Program-made: the position numbers and the translations under genes
The notes under the pieces: generated by a model
Databases searched by the model: none
What the model was told of the DNA's origin: nothing
What the model saw: only the letters and a program-made list of their open reading frames with translations
Shown: positions 22,900 through 33,929 of the stretch, piece by piece
Position numbering within the stretch: position 1 is the stretch's first letter
Layout: each line of letters opens with the position of its first letter
DNA from: Diadophis punctatus similis
Taxonomy: Eukaryota > Chordata > Lepidosauria > Squamata > Dipsadidae
Direction of reading: 5' to 3'
NCBI GenBank assembly: GCA_023053685.1
Contig: JALIGW010000002.1
Coordinates: 249,186,856 to 249,250,855, forward strand
Length of the DNA: 64,000 nucleotides

Positions 22900-23880
22900 G
22901 TGAGAAATTGATTGTTTGAATTTTGGCCTGATTCATTTTACTCAAACATTTCTCAGGATTAAATTCGTAGGTGGAGAGAAAAGGAAAGTGGAAAATGGCC
23001 TGACACCCATCCCACCAGACCTCACACCCTCCTCCTCCTTATCTTTTGAAGATCTCTGATCCTCATGTTGGGGAGGGAGGGAAGGACAGGCATCCTTGGG
23101 CCTCATGACTGTGTCCTGGAAGCAACCACCATTTTCAGTGAGCCCTGGATTTGTCCCTGGGCCATGCGGTAGACTTGTGGCAATGGCTGCCATTTTGCCA
23201 CACTGTCACGCAGAAGAGGGACAAACCTCTCTGTTTTGCTACCTTAACATGAGAAAAAAAATGTACAATGGAAAATGTCTCATGTTAGAATGATCAGAAG
23301 CATTTGACATGTAAAAAATGGGTATTGTCGGTATTGCTATAAACATTAGGGCAAGGTAAGAAACTCAGAGTTGTCTCAAACTGTGAGATGAGCAGTGATT
23401 AAGTTTAATAATAAATGAATTTAATAATAAAAAGGTAATGTAAAGCTCATTTACCAACTCTTGCTCAGTGATGAGGACTCCGCACATACAGTGGATTTCT
23501 AATGCACTACGACTGTTAACTTGTAATCTGTCTCTTCTGCATTTTGCATCTCTATGACCAATCTGTCTTCCTCAGCTTCCCTTCCCTCCTCATTATAAAT
23601 TTAGAATTTTAGTTTCAGTCATATATCGGTCCATGCACTCTGTGACTCTGATGATATAAGCTGCAATTAGGCTTCTTCCTCTTAATTTATTTGTTGCATT
23701 GCTACCTGCTCCAGTCCTAAATTCTATGAAAGAATGACATTTCATTAGGCACAGTTAAAAAATTAGAATGGCTAAACTGGATCTGTTTTGATTGGCCTTC
23801 TTCTCAGATTCAGGGATTCAAGGATGGTTTTCTCCATCACTGCCAGTCTGAGAGAAGGAAGTTAGGACGTTTCAAACTGG
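22900..23880 (+). other. 3' UTR-like downstream block, copy 2
   Basis: Homologous to 680-1784 and 47574-48600. It contains AATAAA at 23410-23415. The sequence after about 23620 (ATATATCGGTCCATGCACTC) matches 48325 onward. No coding region is seen. Confidence 0.65.
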
Positions 23881-24183
23881 ACACCTAAGCTACAGTTCCC
23901 CTTGTAACTTTACAACCTCTAAAGCAACTATTGGTTGTGCCAGTGAGTTTATATAGAAAGATGTAATACAACGTAATAAATGTAATCTTAGAATCTAAAT
24001 GGTTGTAAAATAAAGCATAAGATGTATAAAATGAATAGATGGATATAAGAATGTTTACGTTTTTAACAATAGCCTTAATTATGAAGAACAGAATTGAGAA
24101 AGAAATTCCAATACTGTAAAGCTGTATTAGTGGAACTATATTTTGTTTTTGGTTTTTTTTAAGGTGAAAAACTTCAATAAAAA
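23881..24183. other. Downstream flank, unassigned
   Basis: The first part (to about 23950) is paralogous to 48570-48640; the rest is AT-rich with no recognisable feature. Confidence 0.4.
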
Positions 24184-24640
24184 CTACCATATTTTTCAGA
24201 GTATAAGACGCACCTAGATTTTAGAGGAGGAAAACAAGGAAAAAGTATTCTGAACCAAATGGTGTAGTAATATATTATTTAATAAAATACCAGTGCAGCA
24301 GAATACTTTTTACAACCATGTATACTTTTTACAAACTTCAAACTTGACAGCTTTAAGACTAGTGGACTTCAACTCCCAGAATTCCTCCTCCAGTCATGCT
24401 AGATGGGGTAATTAGAAGGAAAAAACACTCCAGTTTTTGCCAAAAAACAACTCATTTTTTGCTCTTTTTTTTCTTCAAAAACAGGGCATGCAGAGGATTT
24501 GGGAAGCCTGCAGAGCACTCCTAGGGGGTGGGAGAAGGCAAAAATGCCCCAATTTTTGCAAAAAACGGCCCATTTTTTTGCTCATTTTTTTGCAAAACCA
24601 GGGTATTTTTCTTTTACTCCCAGCTATGGATATGCTTTGT
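24184..24640. mobile_element. TA-flanked TIR element, one end, copy 2
   Basis: It begins TACCATATTTTTCAGAGTAT and carries the same interior as 35383-36000 in the opposite orientation (GGTGTAGTAATATATTATTT, CTGCAGAGCACTCCTAG). A half of the palindromic MITE (AGTGGACTTCAACTCCCAGA, about 24362) sits inside it. The second terminus is missing. Confidence 0.6.
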
Positions 24641-24881
24641 GGCTTTAATGCAGGAGAACCTTACTCTGAAAAGCCTTCTTTCCCATCCTCTTCATACACA
24701 AGCACGTCATGTGAAGAAATGTTTTCTATGTTTCTACAAGGCACAGGAGCTCTGCCAGATATCCCTCCCCCCTTTAGTTGGCAATTCCAGCTAGATTTCA
24801 TTAGCCCGCTCTTCATATTGCCTGGAAGAAAACATTGCACGCACGGCAGCGAGAGGAAAATGGGAAGAAGTGCATTATGAA

Positions 24882-25684
24882 TAAGGTGACTAGACGTCCC
24901 GCTTTTGGCGGGACAGACACGCTTTTCAAGCGTGTGTCCCGCGTCCCGCATTCTTTCCAAAAAGTCACGCTTTTTTGGAAAGAATGCCGAAACAGCGGGA
25001 CGTCTGGTCACCTTAGAAGGGGAAGCACAAAAGAGAGGTACTACCTGCAAAGCAGAATTTCAGCGAGCCGGCTGCCTGCTGGGGGGAGGGGGAAGGGGGG
25101 CTGCTCCTCCTCTCCTTCCCCCGCCCCATCCCTAGCCCCGCCCTCGGAGGCGCCGCTACTGTTGGATGCGGGTGGAGGGGTGAGGGACGAGGAGCCGTCG
25201 CCGCTGCCGTCGTCTCAGAAAAAGAGCGGCGGTTTGAGCTCACGAGCGGCCCCTCCAGCGGCGCAAACAGCCCTTCCTCGTCCCCCTCCCCTTCCTTCCC
25301 CCCATCGCCTCGCTGCCGCCGTTGCCCTGGGGCTGGGCGGGCGACCGGGAGACCGCGGCGCTTGGATGCACAGAGACCTAGCCCCGAGCCCGCCATGGGC
25401 TGCTGCGGGAGCACCGCCTCGCAGATAAGCTGCCGGCTGCCTCCTTTCCCCGCCTCCCGTTCGTCGCTTGCCAGCCCAAGCCACTGCCGGCTCCCGAAGG
25501 GGAGGCGGGAGGCGAGGAAAGGCCTCCCACCTCCCCCCCCACCTGGACGCCGACATTTGCATTGTTTTGCCCTCTGCGCATGCGCAGCGTTCTGCGCATG
25601 CGCAGAGGGCAAAACTCAAATGGCGGCGCCCAGGCGGGCCTCCCCCCCCCCCGTCCCGCTTTAAAAAAAAATCTGGTCACTTTA
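24882..25684. mobile_element. hAT-type TIR element, TAAGGTGACCAG family, copy 2
   Basis: Termini are TAAGGTGACTAGACGTCCC and AATCTGGTCACTTTA, with a perfect 8-bp duplication ATTATGAA at 24874-24881 and 25685-25692. At its left it carries a complete internal palindrome of the same termini (24882-25014, ending CGTCTGGTCACCTTA). Its right part holds a GC-rich hairpin centred near 25590 (TTGCCCTCTGCGCATGCGCA and its complement). Large overlapping ORFs in both strands are GC artefacts. Confidence 0.82.
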
Positions 25685-25789
25685 ATTATGAAGGGTGTAT
25701 TATTTTTGCATCTTTCCAGAGACAGAAAGAACATGCCTGAATTTCCTTACAGTTATTCTCTGGGTGTGAGGGTTGGGGAGTGGGGGGTG

Positions 25790-25819
25790 GGGAGTGGAAG
25801 GGAGGGAGGGAGGGGGAGA

Positions 25820-25859
<40 letters not shown>
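25790..25859. repeat. (GA)n microsatellite
   Basis: GGGA runs pass into about 20 GA dinucleotides on the + strand. Confidence 0.95.
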
Positions 25860-25864
<5 letters not shown>

Positions 25865-25984
25865 TTCCGGTTATTTCACTTTTCCCAGTAGCTTATTCCC
25901 CACCCCCCTGAAATTAAAGCAGCAGGTGTTTCCCTCTGGTTAACCAAAGTGTTTTCTAGCTGGTAATAATTTATCTATTCAAAC

Positions 25985-26273
25985 TAATCTCCAAAGCACC
26001 TGAGGGTAGAACAAGAAGCAATGGGTGGAAACTAATCAAGGAGAGAAGCAACTTAGAACTAAGGAGAAATTTCCTGACAGTTAGAACAATTAATCAGTGG
26101 AACAGCTTGCCTCCAGAAGTTGTGAATGCTCCAACACTGGAAGTTTTTAAGAAGATGTTGGATAACCATTTGTCTGAAGTAGTGTAGGTTTTCCTGCCTA
26201 AGCAGGGGGTTGGACTAGAAGACCTCCAAGGTCCCTTCCAACTCTGTTATTCTGTTCCATTCTATTCTATCTT
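25985..26273 (+). mobile_element. CR1 LINE 3' fragment
   Basis: Encodes the CR1 terminal [19 protein letters not shown] block and ends AGGTCCCTTCCAACTCTG plus (TTCTA)n, the characteristic CR1 3' simple repeat. It is 5' truncated. Confidence 0.9.
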
Positions 26274-26356
26274 ATGAAATGGTGTGGAAGTGAAGGTTTA
26301 ACAAAGTTAGGCTCCTATGATTTTTAATGACTATGCCGGAGATGAAAGAAAAAAAG

Positions 26357-26358
26357 GG

Positions 26359-26424
<66 letters not shown>

Positions 26425-26605
26425 GGAAGGAAGGAAGGAAGGGAGAGAGAAAGATAAGGAAGAAAAAGATAAGGAAGAAAGGAAGAAAAAGAGGAAGAAA
26501 AGGAAGGAAGGAAGGAAGGAAGAAAGAAAAGAAAGAAAGAGGAGAAAGAAAGAAAGAAAGAGGAGAAAGGAAGGGAGAGAGAGAGGGAGAGAAGAGGAAG
26601 GAAGC
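26357..26605. repeat. (GA)n, (GGAA)n and (AAAG)n compound microsatellite
   Basis: Uninterrupted GA repeats at 26359-26420 grade into GGAA and GAAA units. Long lysine/glutamate or leucine/serine frames here are low-complexity artefacts. Confidence 0.95.
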
Positions 26606-26679
26606 ACCACAAACCTTGGCACTCCTTGCCAGAAAGGAGAAGGAGTTTACTAGGACAAGGCTGCCATGCAGAGGAAGGC

Positions 26680-27080
26680 AGAGATAGTCCTTGACTTTTG
26701 AGCCCAAAATGTTCGTTGCTAAGCAAGAGCGTTGTTAAGTGAGTTTCACAACATTTTACTCAATCCATGACATTTCCTGGCTCTAACAGTCATGTGCAAA
26801 CTAGGGAAGTACATCTGAAGGCATGTGTAATGTTCTAATGTACAGAAGTTATGGTTAAATGTGTGGCAGAAAGTGGACTCGGTGTGTTTTTCTAAATGCA
26901 GTAAGTGAGGTTGAATGTGTATAGTTTTAGAAGAGGTGTGTGTGTGTGTGTGTACATATACATACAATATATATAGTAGATAATGTATATTTTTGTGTGC
27001 CTGTGTGTAATAGTACACATTACATAGGATTAAATAGTATATTTTGGATGTTCCGTAGTAGTAAATAGATAGGGAAATTG
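26680..27080. other. Repeat remnant and TG-rich spacer
   Basis: The first 80 bases match the GAGGACTACCTG-family repeat (GAGCCCAAAATGTTCGTTGC). The rest is AT/TG-rich with a (TG)n run at 26937-26952. No gene is visible. Confidence 0.4.
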
Positions 27081-27099
27081 TATCTCATTGAGGCCTTTG

Positions 27100-27391
27100 A
27101 GGCGAGGAGAGGCCAGGCACCCTAACCCTAACCCTTGACGTGAGTGATGTCAAGTTGGCCACACCCATCCAGTCACATGACCACCCAGTCACATGATCAC
27201 CAAACCACCACCCCCACCTGGTCACATGGCCAGCAAGCCACTCCCACCTGGTCACATGGCCAGCAAGCCACTCCCACCCAGTCACATGGTCGACAAGCCA
27301 CTCCCACCCGGTCACATGACCATCAAGCCACACCCACAAAATAATCCATGCCCACAGAGTGGTAGTAAAAAATTTAGGAGCCCTACCCTGT
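27100..27391. mobile_element. hAT-type element 3' part with minisatellite
   Basis: It ends in GGAGCCCTACCCTG (rc CAGGGTAGGGCTCC), a divergent hAT-family terminus. The interior (27160-27345) is about six tandem units of about 30 bp (TGGTCACATGGCCAGCAAGC type) also seen in the elements at 14565 and 18490. The left end is missing. Confidence 0.6.
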
Positions 27392-27502
27392 GTGAAACCA
27401 CCTGTGCAACTTTGGACAGTCCTATCAGGCCTAGGCCCAAAAGCAGCAAAGAAAACGACCTGACTGACTTAAAAGGCATCAAAACCAAACATCTGGTGTA
27501 AG
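27392..27502 (+). other. Start of duplicated spacer, copy C
   Basis: Matches 3068-3178 (SINE-derived 3' half). It marks where paralogy between spacers A and C resumes. Confidence 0.6.
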
Positions 27503-28412
27503 TAAGGTGACCAGATTTTAATATTGGTAAAGCGGGACACCATTGACGGGGTGGGGTGATGATCCACGCCTCCCCTTTCCGCGCCAGGACAAAAGACTTC
27601 GGGAAGGACTTTCATTACTTCCCGGATTTTGCTCTAAAACCTCAAGATCTTCTCCTTTCCTTCACTTAGCAGCCCCACCACCCCGTTCCACACTTAAAGA
27701 CCCATGCTGAGTCGGTGGGGTGGGGTTCTGAAAAGGGACCCTGGGTGATCCTTCGGAAAAGGGGAGCAAGATGGGAGGGGTCCGTCTCTCTTATCCCGCA
27801 GCCCATCCACGTGAATAAAGGTGGAGACACAAACCCAGGATTGCTTTGCTGCAGCTTTGTGCACCTCCCCCCAAATACCCCCCTTCATCACAGCCTTTAC
27901 CGCTGCCATGGCCGGGGCTCGCCTCTGCTGCGTCTGGCCCGGAGGACAAGCTGACTGGCAGTGCGGGAAAAATCCTTCCTGGCCCTTGCCAGCTGGGCCT
28001 GGTCTTCTCTCCGGGGCGGCGTCCGGCAGGTGCCTCACGCCTCCGCTCCTTCCCCCCATGTGGCAGACCCGGGAAAGTACATGGCCAGACCTGCCAAAGC
28101 CGCTGCTCCCTCTATGCCTCCGGAAGCGCATTCCTGGCTGTTGCCGTCAAGCGGAGCGGAGCATGCGATGCGCTGAACTGGACCCTCGGGCACGTCGGAG
28201 CGCAGTGGGTTCTTTCCCCTGCCCAGCCCGGAGCTGGCGAGATCTTAGCGTGCAGGCGCGGCTGTTTCCCTCAAGATCCGCTCGAGGGAAGCGAGGCGCT
28301 TTGCGCAAATTCAAATTTAAAAAGCGGGACTTTTTTGAAACGCCGCGGGACGCGGGACAAATTATTAAAAAGCGAGACTGTCCCGCCAAAAGCTGGACGT
28401 CTGGTCACCTTA
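27503..28412. mobile_element. hAT-type TIR element, TAAGGTGACCAG family, copy 3
   Basis: Termini are TAAGGTGACCAGATTTTAAT and ACGTCTGGTCACCTTA, with a perfect 8-bp duplication GGTGTAAG at 27495-27502 and 28413-28420. Spacer A carries the single GGTGTAAG at 3171-3178 followed by the same flank, a direct empty site. The GC-rich interior shares the module TCCGTCTCTCTTATCCCGCA with copies 1 and 4. No transposase is present. Confidence 0.88.
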
Positions 28413-28511
28413 GGTGTAAGGCTCAAGGACGCTGGATGGAAAGCCACGAGTTATAATTCAGTGTTAGGTCAGACATAAAGACACCTTCCATGGGCTAAGG
28501 AATATTGAGAG

Positions 28512-28659
28512 CAGTAATGGGTTGTAAATCCTGTTGCTACCGGTTCGCTCGTGCGACGCTTCCGCACATGCACAGAAGCATCTGGGGCAGGTGGGCGGAG
28601 CGTCCCGCCACTGCTATTGGTTCATAGATCCGGGCCATACCGGTAGCAACCCACTGCTG
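28512..28659. mobile_element. Short hAT-type TIR element (148 bp)
   Basis: Starts CAGTAATGGGTTGTAAATCC and ends GGTAGCAACCCACTGCTG, flanked by ATTGAGAG at 28504-28511 and 28660-28667. The empty site is ATTGAGAG at 3319-3326. Confidence 0.88.
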
Positions 28660-28766
28660 ATTGAGAGGAAAAGAGTATGTTACAGTAGTAGGTAGGCTGT
28701 CTGGGGGACATTTACCTTGTAAATTACAGCATGCTACCCTGGAAGTGCTTTGTATGCCATCCTGAA

Positions 28767-29030
28767 TTTATTTATTTTATTTATTTATTAGTGACATTTA
28801 TATACCGCCTCACAGTGCAAGCACTCTCTAAGCGGTTTACACCAGTAAGCAATGTATATTTATATTGCCCCCAACAATCTGGGTCCTCATTTTACCTACC
28901 TCGGAAGGATGGAAGGCTGAGTCAACCTTGAGCCGGTGAGATTTGAACCGCTGACTTGCGGATCAGTAAGCTAAAGTGGCCTGCAGTACCCCACTCTAAC
29001 CACAGCACCACCTCGGCTCTTATTTCTGAA
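28767..29030 (-). mobile_element. tRNA-derived SINE
   Basis: The minus strand starts GAGCCGAGGTGGTGCTGTGG (A box TGTGGTTAGAGTGG follows), has the B box GGTTCAAATC near 28940-28949 and ends in AT-rich (AAATA)n. The body includes CTTAGAGAGTGCTTGCAC, typical of an abundant squamate SINE. It is absent from spacer A. Confidence 0.75.
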
Positions 29031-29124
29031 TGAATTTCTGAATGAAAATGGAATCAATAAAATTTTGGGGTTATTTTATTCCAGATTCCTTCATGCAACA
29101 GAGCTCAAAGCCAATATCATCAGG

Positions 29125-29370
29125 CTCTTCCTGCAGGTGGGGGGGACAGCTTAACCATTTGAGCTTACCCCCCAAGTATGTATGTGGTTGAATGGATGGA
29201 TGTCGTTGTTGCTTTTATACTGCCTTTTTAAGTTTTGTACCGTTTTTAAATTGTTGAAATTTTGTTTATTCTTGTATCTCTTATGTTGTACGCCGCCCTG
29301 AGTCCTTCGGGAGTTGGGCGGCATATAAGAATAACAAAATAAATAAATAAATAAATAAATAAATAAATAG
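29125..29370 (+). mobile_element. L2-type LINE 3' end
   Basis: The 3' UTR hallmark GCCGCCCTGAGTCCTTCGGG plus GGGCGGCATATAAGAAT and (AAAT)n at 29338-29368 matches the end of the L2 element at 45070-45130. It is inserted in spacer C and absent from spacer A. Confidence 0.75.
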
Positions 29371-29690
29371 AATAAAACCGGAAGGGACCTTGGAGGTCTT
29401 ATAGTCCAACCTCCTGCTCAAGCATGGGACCTTATACCATTTCAGAGAAGTGACTGCCCACTCTCTTCTTAAAAACCTCCAGGGATGAAGCACCCACAAC
29501 TTCTGAAGGCAAGTGGTTCCACTGGTTAATTGTCCTCACTCTTAGGAAGTTTCTCCTTATTTCCTGGTTGCTTCTCTCCTTCATTAGTTTCTATCCATTG
29601 TTTCTTCCCTTCTCTGGCTTTGGTAAATAAGTGGACACCCCTCCTCTTTGTGGAAGGCCCTCAAATACTGGAATACTGCTGTCATCATCA
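29371..29690 (-). mobile_element. CR1 LINE 3' fragment, spacer C copy
   Basis: Orthologous within the duplication to 3519-3877: same truncation, same order, same downstream CAT microsatellite. Confidence 0.8.
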
Positions 29691-30204
29691 TCATCACTAT
29701 TCATACTTTATTAAATCTGCATTAAAATGGCATTGTAGGGTGTCCTTCTAAAAATATTAGCCTGGTGATCAGTTAGCCATGTGGTTTGATGGGCTATTCT
29801 ATTTTGCTTTTTGTTTTTTTACAAATCCTTTTGGAAACATTTCTTCTATCATATATAGGCTATCACTCCCTCTTTCCTAGGCCCCATTTTCTAAACCCTG
29901 CTGCATAGTTTTCCTCTCTCTGACCAAATGGAGACTTCCTTGCAGGTCAATTTACAGAGGAACATACATGGCATTTAGGAGATATAAAATTTCCTCCTTC
30001 AGGAATGAACATGGCATGCTGGGTGCTCTTGGATGAAGCCCACAGGAGTGAAGTTGGCTCCCTTAGAGTGTCTGGCCTGATGGTGCTCCGATGTAATAAA
30101 TCCTTGAGAGCCATGGGAGATCAGTCTTGAAGTTTTGGGATGTAGAGAGGTTTTGGTTTCCACTGAGAGTCACCCTTAACAAAGATGATTGTGCCATTCT
30201 TTAA
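29691..30204. other. Duplicated upstream spacer, copy C
   Basis: Paralogous to 3878-4059 plus 5083-5390. It shows the uninterrupted state at the LINE insertion point of copy A (about 29893). No gene is seen. Confidence 0.65.
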
Positions 30205-30893
30205 ACCTTCCTGAACTGTGAGAGGGATCTTGGAGTCCTAGTGGACTACCATTTAAATATGAGCCAGCAGTGTGCAGCAGTTGCCAAAAAAGCCAACACA
30301 GTACTAGGCTGCATTAACAGAGGGATAGAATCAAGATCACGGCAAGTGTTGATACCACTTTATAATGCCTTGGTAAGGCCACACTTGGAATACTGCATAC
30401 AGTTTTGGTCGCCACGATGTAAAAAGGATGTTGAGACTCTAGAAAGAGTGCAGAGAAGAGCAACAAAGATGATTAGGGGACTGGAGGCTAAAACATATGA
30501 AGAACGGTTGCAACAACTGGGTATGCCTAGTTTAATGAAAAGAAGGATCAGGGGAGACATGATAGCAGTGTTCCAATATCTCAGGGGTTGCCACAAAGAA
30601 GAGGGAGTCAAACTATTCTCCAAAGCACCTGAGGGTAGAACAAGAAGCAATGGGTGGAAACTAAACAAGGAGAGAAGCAACCTAGAACTAAGGAGAAATT
30701 TCCTGACAGTTAGAACAATTAATCAATGGAACAGCTTGCCTCCAGAAGTTGTGAATGCTCCAACACTGGACATTTGAAAGAAGATGTTGGATAACCATTT
30801 GTCTGAAGTAGTGTAGGGTTTCCTGCCTAAGCAGGGGGTTGGACTAGAAGACCTCCAAGGTCCCTTCCAACTCTGTTGTTGTTGTTGTTATTT
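30205..30893 (+). mobile_element. CR1 LINE, 5'-truncated
   Basis: A nearly continuous frame, 30241-30777, encodes the CR1 ORF2 C-terminus ([42 protein letters not shown]). The tail is CCCTTCCAACTCTG(TTG)n. It splits the spacer just upstream of promoter C at the sequence TGAACT/TTTAGGGCTC. Confidence 0.92.
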
Positions 30894-30934
30894 TAGGGCT
30901 CAGCTCATAGCTAATCTTCGTAAGCTAAGTAGCA

Positions 30935-31283
30935 TCACATTTCACTATTTCACTATTTCACTAGGCTTACTTGCAAAGGTCAGTTGCTAGAAGTGAAAAA
31001 CGATTTGATAGCATTTATACAGTGAAAGCATCTTGCAAACGCCTTAGGTAGAGGCGGGACAAGAATGTTTTTCTGCCTGCTATCAGGAGATGGCAGTCAG
31101 ATAGGCAACATCTGTGCCTGAAACGTGCATAATAGAGTTAAAACCATCGAGTACCGTACTGCTAGAAAGGATGGAAGGAGAGAAGAAGCGCAGAGGATCT
31201 TCCTCTTTCGGATGACTCATGGGAGGAAGTTGGTCTGCAAGTGCCTTTTGTGCTTTTCCGAGGATCGAAGTAGAAGCTGGAAG
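30935..31283 (+). promoter_or_regulatory. ZNF promoter and non-coding first exon, copy C
   Basis: Third copy of the block, with GTAGAGGCGGGACAAGAA, ETS-like CTTCCTCTTTCGG and an adjacent TGACTCAT (AP-1-like, about 31214) and donor GTGAGT at 31284. It is the likely 5' exon for ZNF iv and/or v. Function is inferred. Confidence 0.5.
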
Positions 31284-31570
31284 GTGAGTTGAGGGCAGGT
31301 GGGAGGAGAGTCCGGGAGCAATTCAGGCTGTTCGGTTTCCTCCACGGCCTGGAAGCAGAGAAGCAACTGGGCTGAAGCATGTCAGCTGCTGCTGCTGCTG
31401 CCGCTGCTGGTTCCTCCCCTGCCCAAATTTAAGCCCACTGGTGCTGCACGCTGTGAAACTGGTGGCTGCAACTTTCTGCTGGTGGGAAGCTTTAAAAAGT
31501 CTCCTTCAAGTTAAGGTTGATTCTTTGAGAATGGCTTCCCTCCAGAGGTTGTGGGTGCTCCATCACTGGG
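31284..31570 (+). other. Conserved intron-start block, copy C
   Basis: Homologous to the segments after donors A, B and D. It carries a GCT-repeat expansion (about 31386-31411) relative to copies A and B. Confidence 0.55.
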
Positions 31571-31574
31571 GGTT

Positions 31575-32150
31575 TGTGACAGAGTTGGAAGGGACCTGGC
31601 GGGTCTTCTATTCCGATGCCCTGCGCAAGCAGGAGACCCAATACCATTTCAGACAATTTGTTAATTGTTCTCAGTGTCAGGAATTTTCTCCTTAGTTCTA
31701 AGCTGCTTCTCTCCTTGATTAGTTTCCATCCACTGCTTCTTGTCTTGCCTTCTGGTGCATTGCAAAATAAGTTGACCCCCTTCTTCTGGACCCCTCAAGT
31801 GTTGGAACACTGCTATCATGTCACCTCTAGTCCTTCCTTTCACTAGACTAGACATACCCAATTCCTGCAACCCTTCTTTATCTGTTTTAGCCTCCAGCCC
31901 CCTAATCATCCCTACTTCTCTTCTCTGCAATCTTTATAGTGTCTCTCCACCTTTTTTTAAATATTGTGGCAATCAAAACTAGTTGCAGTAATCCAAGTGT
32001 GATCTTACTAAAGCATTATAAATTGATACTAACACTTCATATGATCTTGATTCTAGCCCTCTGTTAAGGCAGCCTAGAATTGCATTAGCTTTTGTGGCCA
32101 CTGCATTCACACTGTTGGCTCTTTTTAGTTGATTGTTCACTACAGTAGGA
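31575..32150 (-). mobile_element. CR1 LINE, older copy
   Basis: The minus strand gives RSTKED-type CR1 ORF2 C-terminal text, including a GLEAKTDKE block near 31880-31910, and continues upstream into GCCACAAAAGCTAATGCA near 32080. It is more diverged than the other CR1 copies. Confidence 0.75.
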
Positions 32151-32863
32151 CATAAAGATCCATCTCACAGTTACTGCTATTGAGCCATGTGATAAAAATG
32201 TTTTCCAGCAAAAAAGAGGAACACAGACAAACCACAAACAATAAATCTTACTTTGAGATTCCGAGGTTTATTTTCATGAGCAATTGAGAACATGAGAAAA
32301 AGCCATCATTAAAAATACAACTTACATCAACAACTCATTGCAATGAGGTCCACTGTCACAGCTAAATCCAGCAAGTATTTCCGTATTTTTCGGAGTATAA
32401 GACGCACTGAAATATAAGACGCACCTTAGTTTTGGGGGAGGAAAACAAGGAAAAAAGGCCTCTGCCTCCAAGCAATTTGCCAAACAGCAAACAGCAAACA
32501 GCACAGATGATATACACTGTTTGCTGTGTATTTCTGTGCATGTGTGCTTGACCCATAGAAATAGCAAAGAATTAGAGAAATGTACATTATGCCAGAAAGT
32601 TTTCTTAAATGTAGTCACACTAACTTCTCCCAATTATTTAAATAGATCTACTCCAAGGTAACTAAACTCTAATACTAAACAGGACACTGTTATATTTCAG
32701 ACTATACTTGTACAGAGCTGTTAAAATTAATTAAATTTTTTGGAAGTATACATTATTCTCTATTATTTAAAAGAAGATACAATAGCACTGGGCCTCTTCA
32801 GAGCAAGCATTTATTTTAAAAAGCTTCTATATTTTGTTAAGTTGTCTAGATTTACAGGGATCT
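32151..32863. other. AT-rich spacer with TIR-element remnant
   Basis: A TA-family terminus (CCGTATTTTTCGGAGTATAA at 32381) is followed by a second copy of TATAAGACGCACC and TTTTGGGGGAGGAAAACAAG, as in 24184-24240. The rest is AT-rich with no recognised feature. Confidence 0.45.
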
Positions 32864-32985
32864 CCAACCTTGGCAACTTTAAGACTTGTGGACTTCAACT
32901 CCCAGAATTCCACAGCCAGTAAAGCTAACAAAGCTGGCTGTGGAATTCTGGGAGTTGAAGTCCACAAGTCTTAAAATTGCCCCTG
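32864..32985. mobile_element. Palindromic MITE (hAT-like)
   Basis: ACTTGTGGACTTCAACTCCC...GGGAGTTGAAGTCCACAAGT forms an almost perfect hairpin. Other copies: 24345-24410 (half), 35660-35735, 35763-35885 and 50088-50213. The ends resemble CAGGGGTCTTCAAACTTGGC, a hAT-style CAG start. Confidence 0.7.
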
Positions 32986-33830
32986 GTTCTAGAACAATAA
33001 TAAAGAAGCCAGGAAAAGCACCAGGTCCAGACAAGATAACTCCTTCTTGCTTAAAAGTCTGTGCTGACCAATTGGCCCCCATCTTCACCAAAATCTTCAA
33101 CAAGTCACTGGAGATATGCCATGTTCCTTCTTGCTTCAAACGCTCCACTATCATCCCAGTGCCGAAGAAGCCCTCCATCAAGGAACTGAATGACTGCAGA
33201 CCAGTTGCTCCAACATCTGTAGTTATGAAAACCTTTGAAAGGCTAGTGATGTCCCACTTGAAAACCATCACGGATCCACTGTTAGACCCCCTGCAATTTG
33301 CATACTGAGCAAATGGATCGACAAATAGATCGACAGATGATGCTGTTAATATGGCTCTGCACTACATCCTACAACATCTTTAATCTCCAAATACCTATGC
33401 AAGGGTCCTCTTTGTAGACTTTAGTTCAACACCATCATACCGGATATTCTTCTAACTAAACTAAATCAGCTAGTGGTACCTGAACACACTTGTAAGTGGA
33501 TCACAAGCTTCCTAACAGAAAGGAAGCAGCAGGTGAAGCTAGGCAAAATCACATCAGATACCTGTACAATTAGCACAGGGCCCCCCCAAGGCTGTGTACT
33601 CTCACCACTTCTCTTCTCTCTATATACCAATGACTGCATCTCAAACGATTCATCTGTTAATCTACTGAAGTTTGCAGATGATACAACAGTGATTGGCCTC
33701 ATTCAAGACAACGATGAAACCGCATAGAGACGGGAGGTTGAACAACTAGCCTCGTGGTGCGACCGGAACAATCTGGAATTGAACACACTCAAAACCGTAG
33801 AAATGGTGGTAAATCATGATTTATGTAAGA
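32986..33830 (+). mobile_element. LINE RT relic (L2/CR1-like clade)
   Basis: In broken frames: [55 protein letters not shown] and LLKFADDTTVIGLI, then NNLELNTLKTVEM. These are consecutive RT blocks of a Jockey/L2-type LINE, with stops and frameshifts near 33306, 33415 and 33727. Both ends are truncated. It is distinct from the LINE at 9342-10318. Confidence 0.8.
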
Positions 33831-33929
33831 GGTTATTCTAGCATTTTATTGCCATGCACTCAAAAGCCTGATTGGGCTTATTATCAGGGGATGTTTTATT
33901 TTGGGGGAAACAAGGTAACATTACACTTT
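33831..33929. repeat. Short TIR/MITE remnant
   Basis: AAGAGGTTATTCTAGCATTT...ATGTTTTATTTTGGGGGAAA resembles 40095-40185 (ATAAGCCCCTGTCTTATTTT). Possible MITE; weak. Confidence 0.35.

Noticed and set aside
24835..25740. Frames of about 100-200 codons, Pro/Arg/Ala rich, both strands
   Set aside because: GC-rich interior of a TIR element; composition-driven.
26272..26726. Glu/Lys/Arg-rich and Ser/Leu-rich frames
   Set aside because: Translations of GA and GGAA microsatellites. The same applies to 50621-51075.
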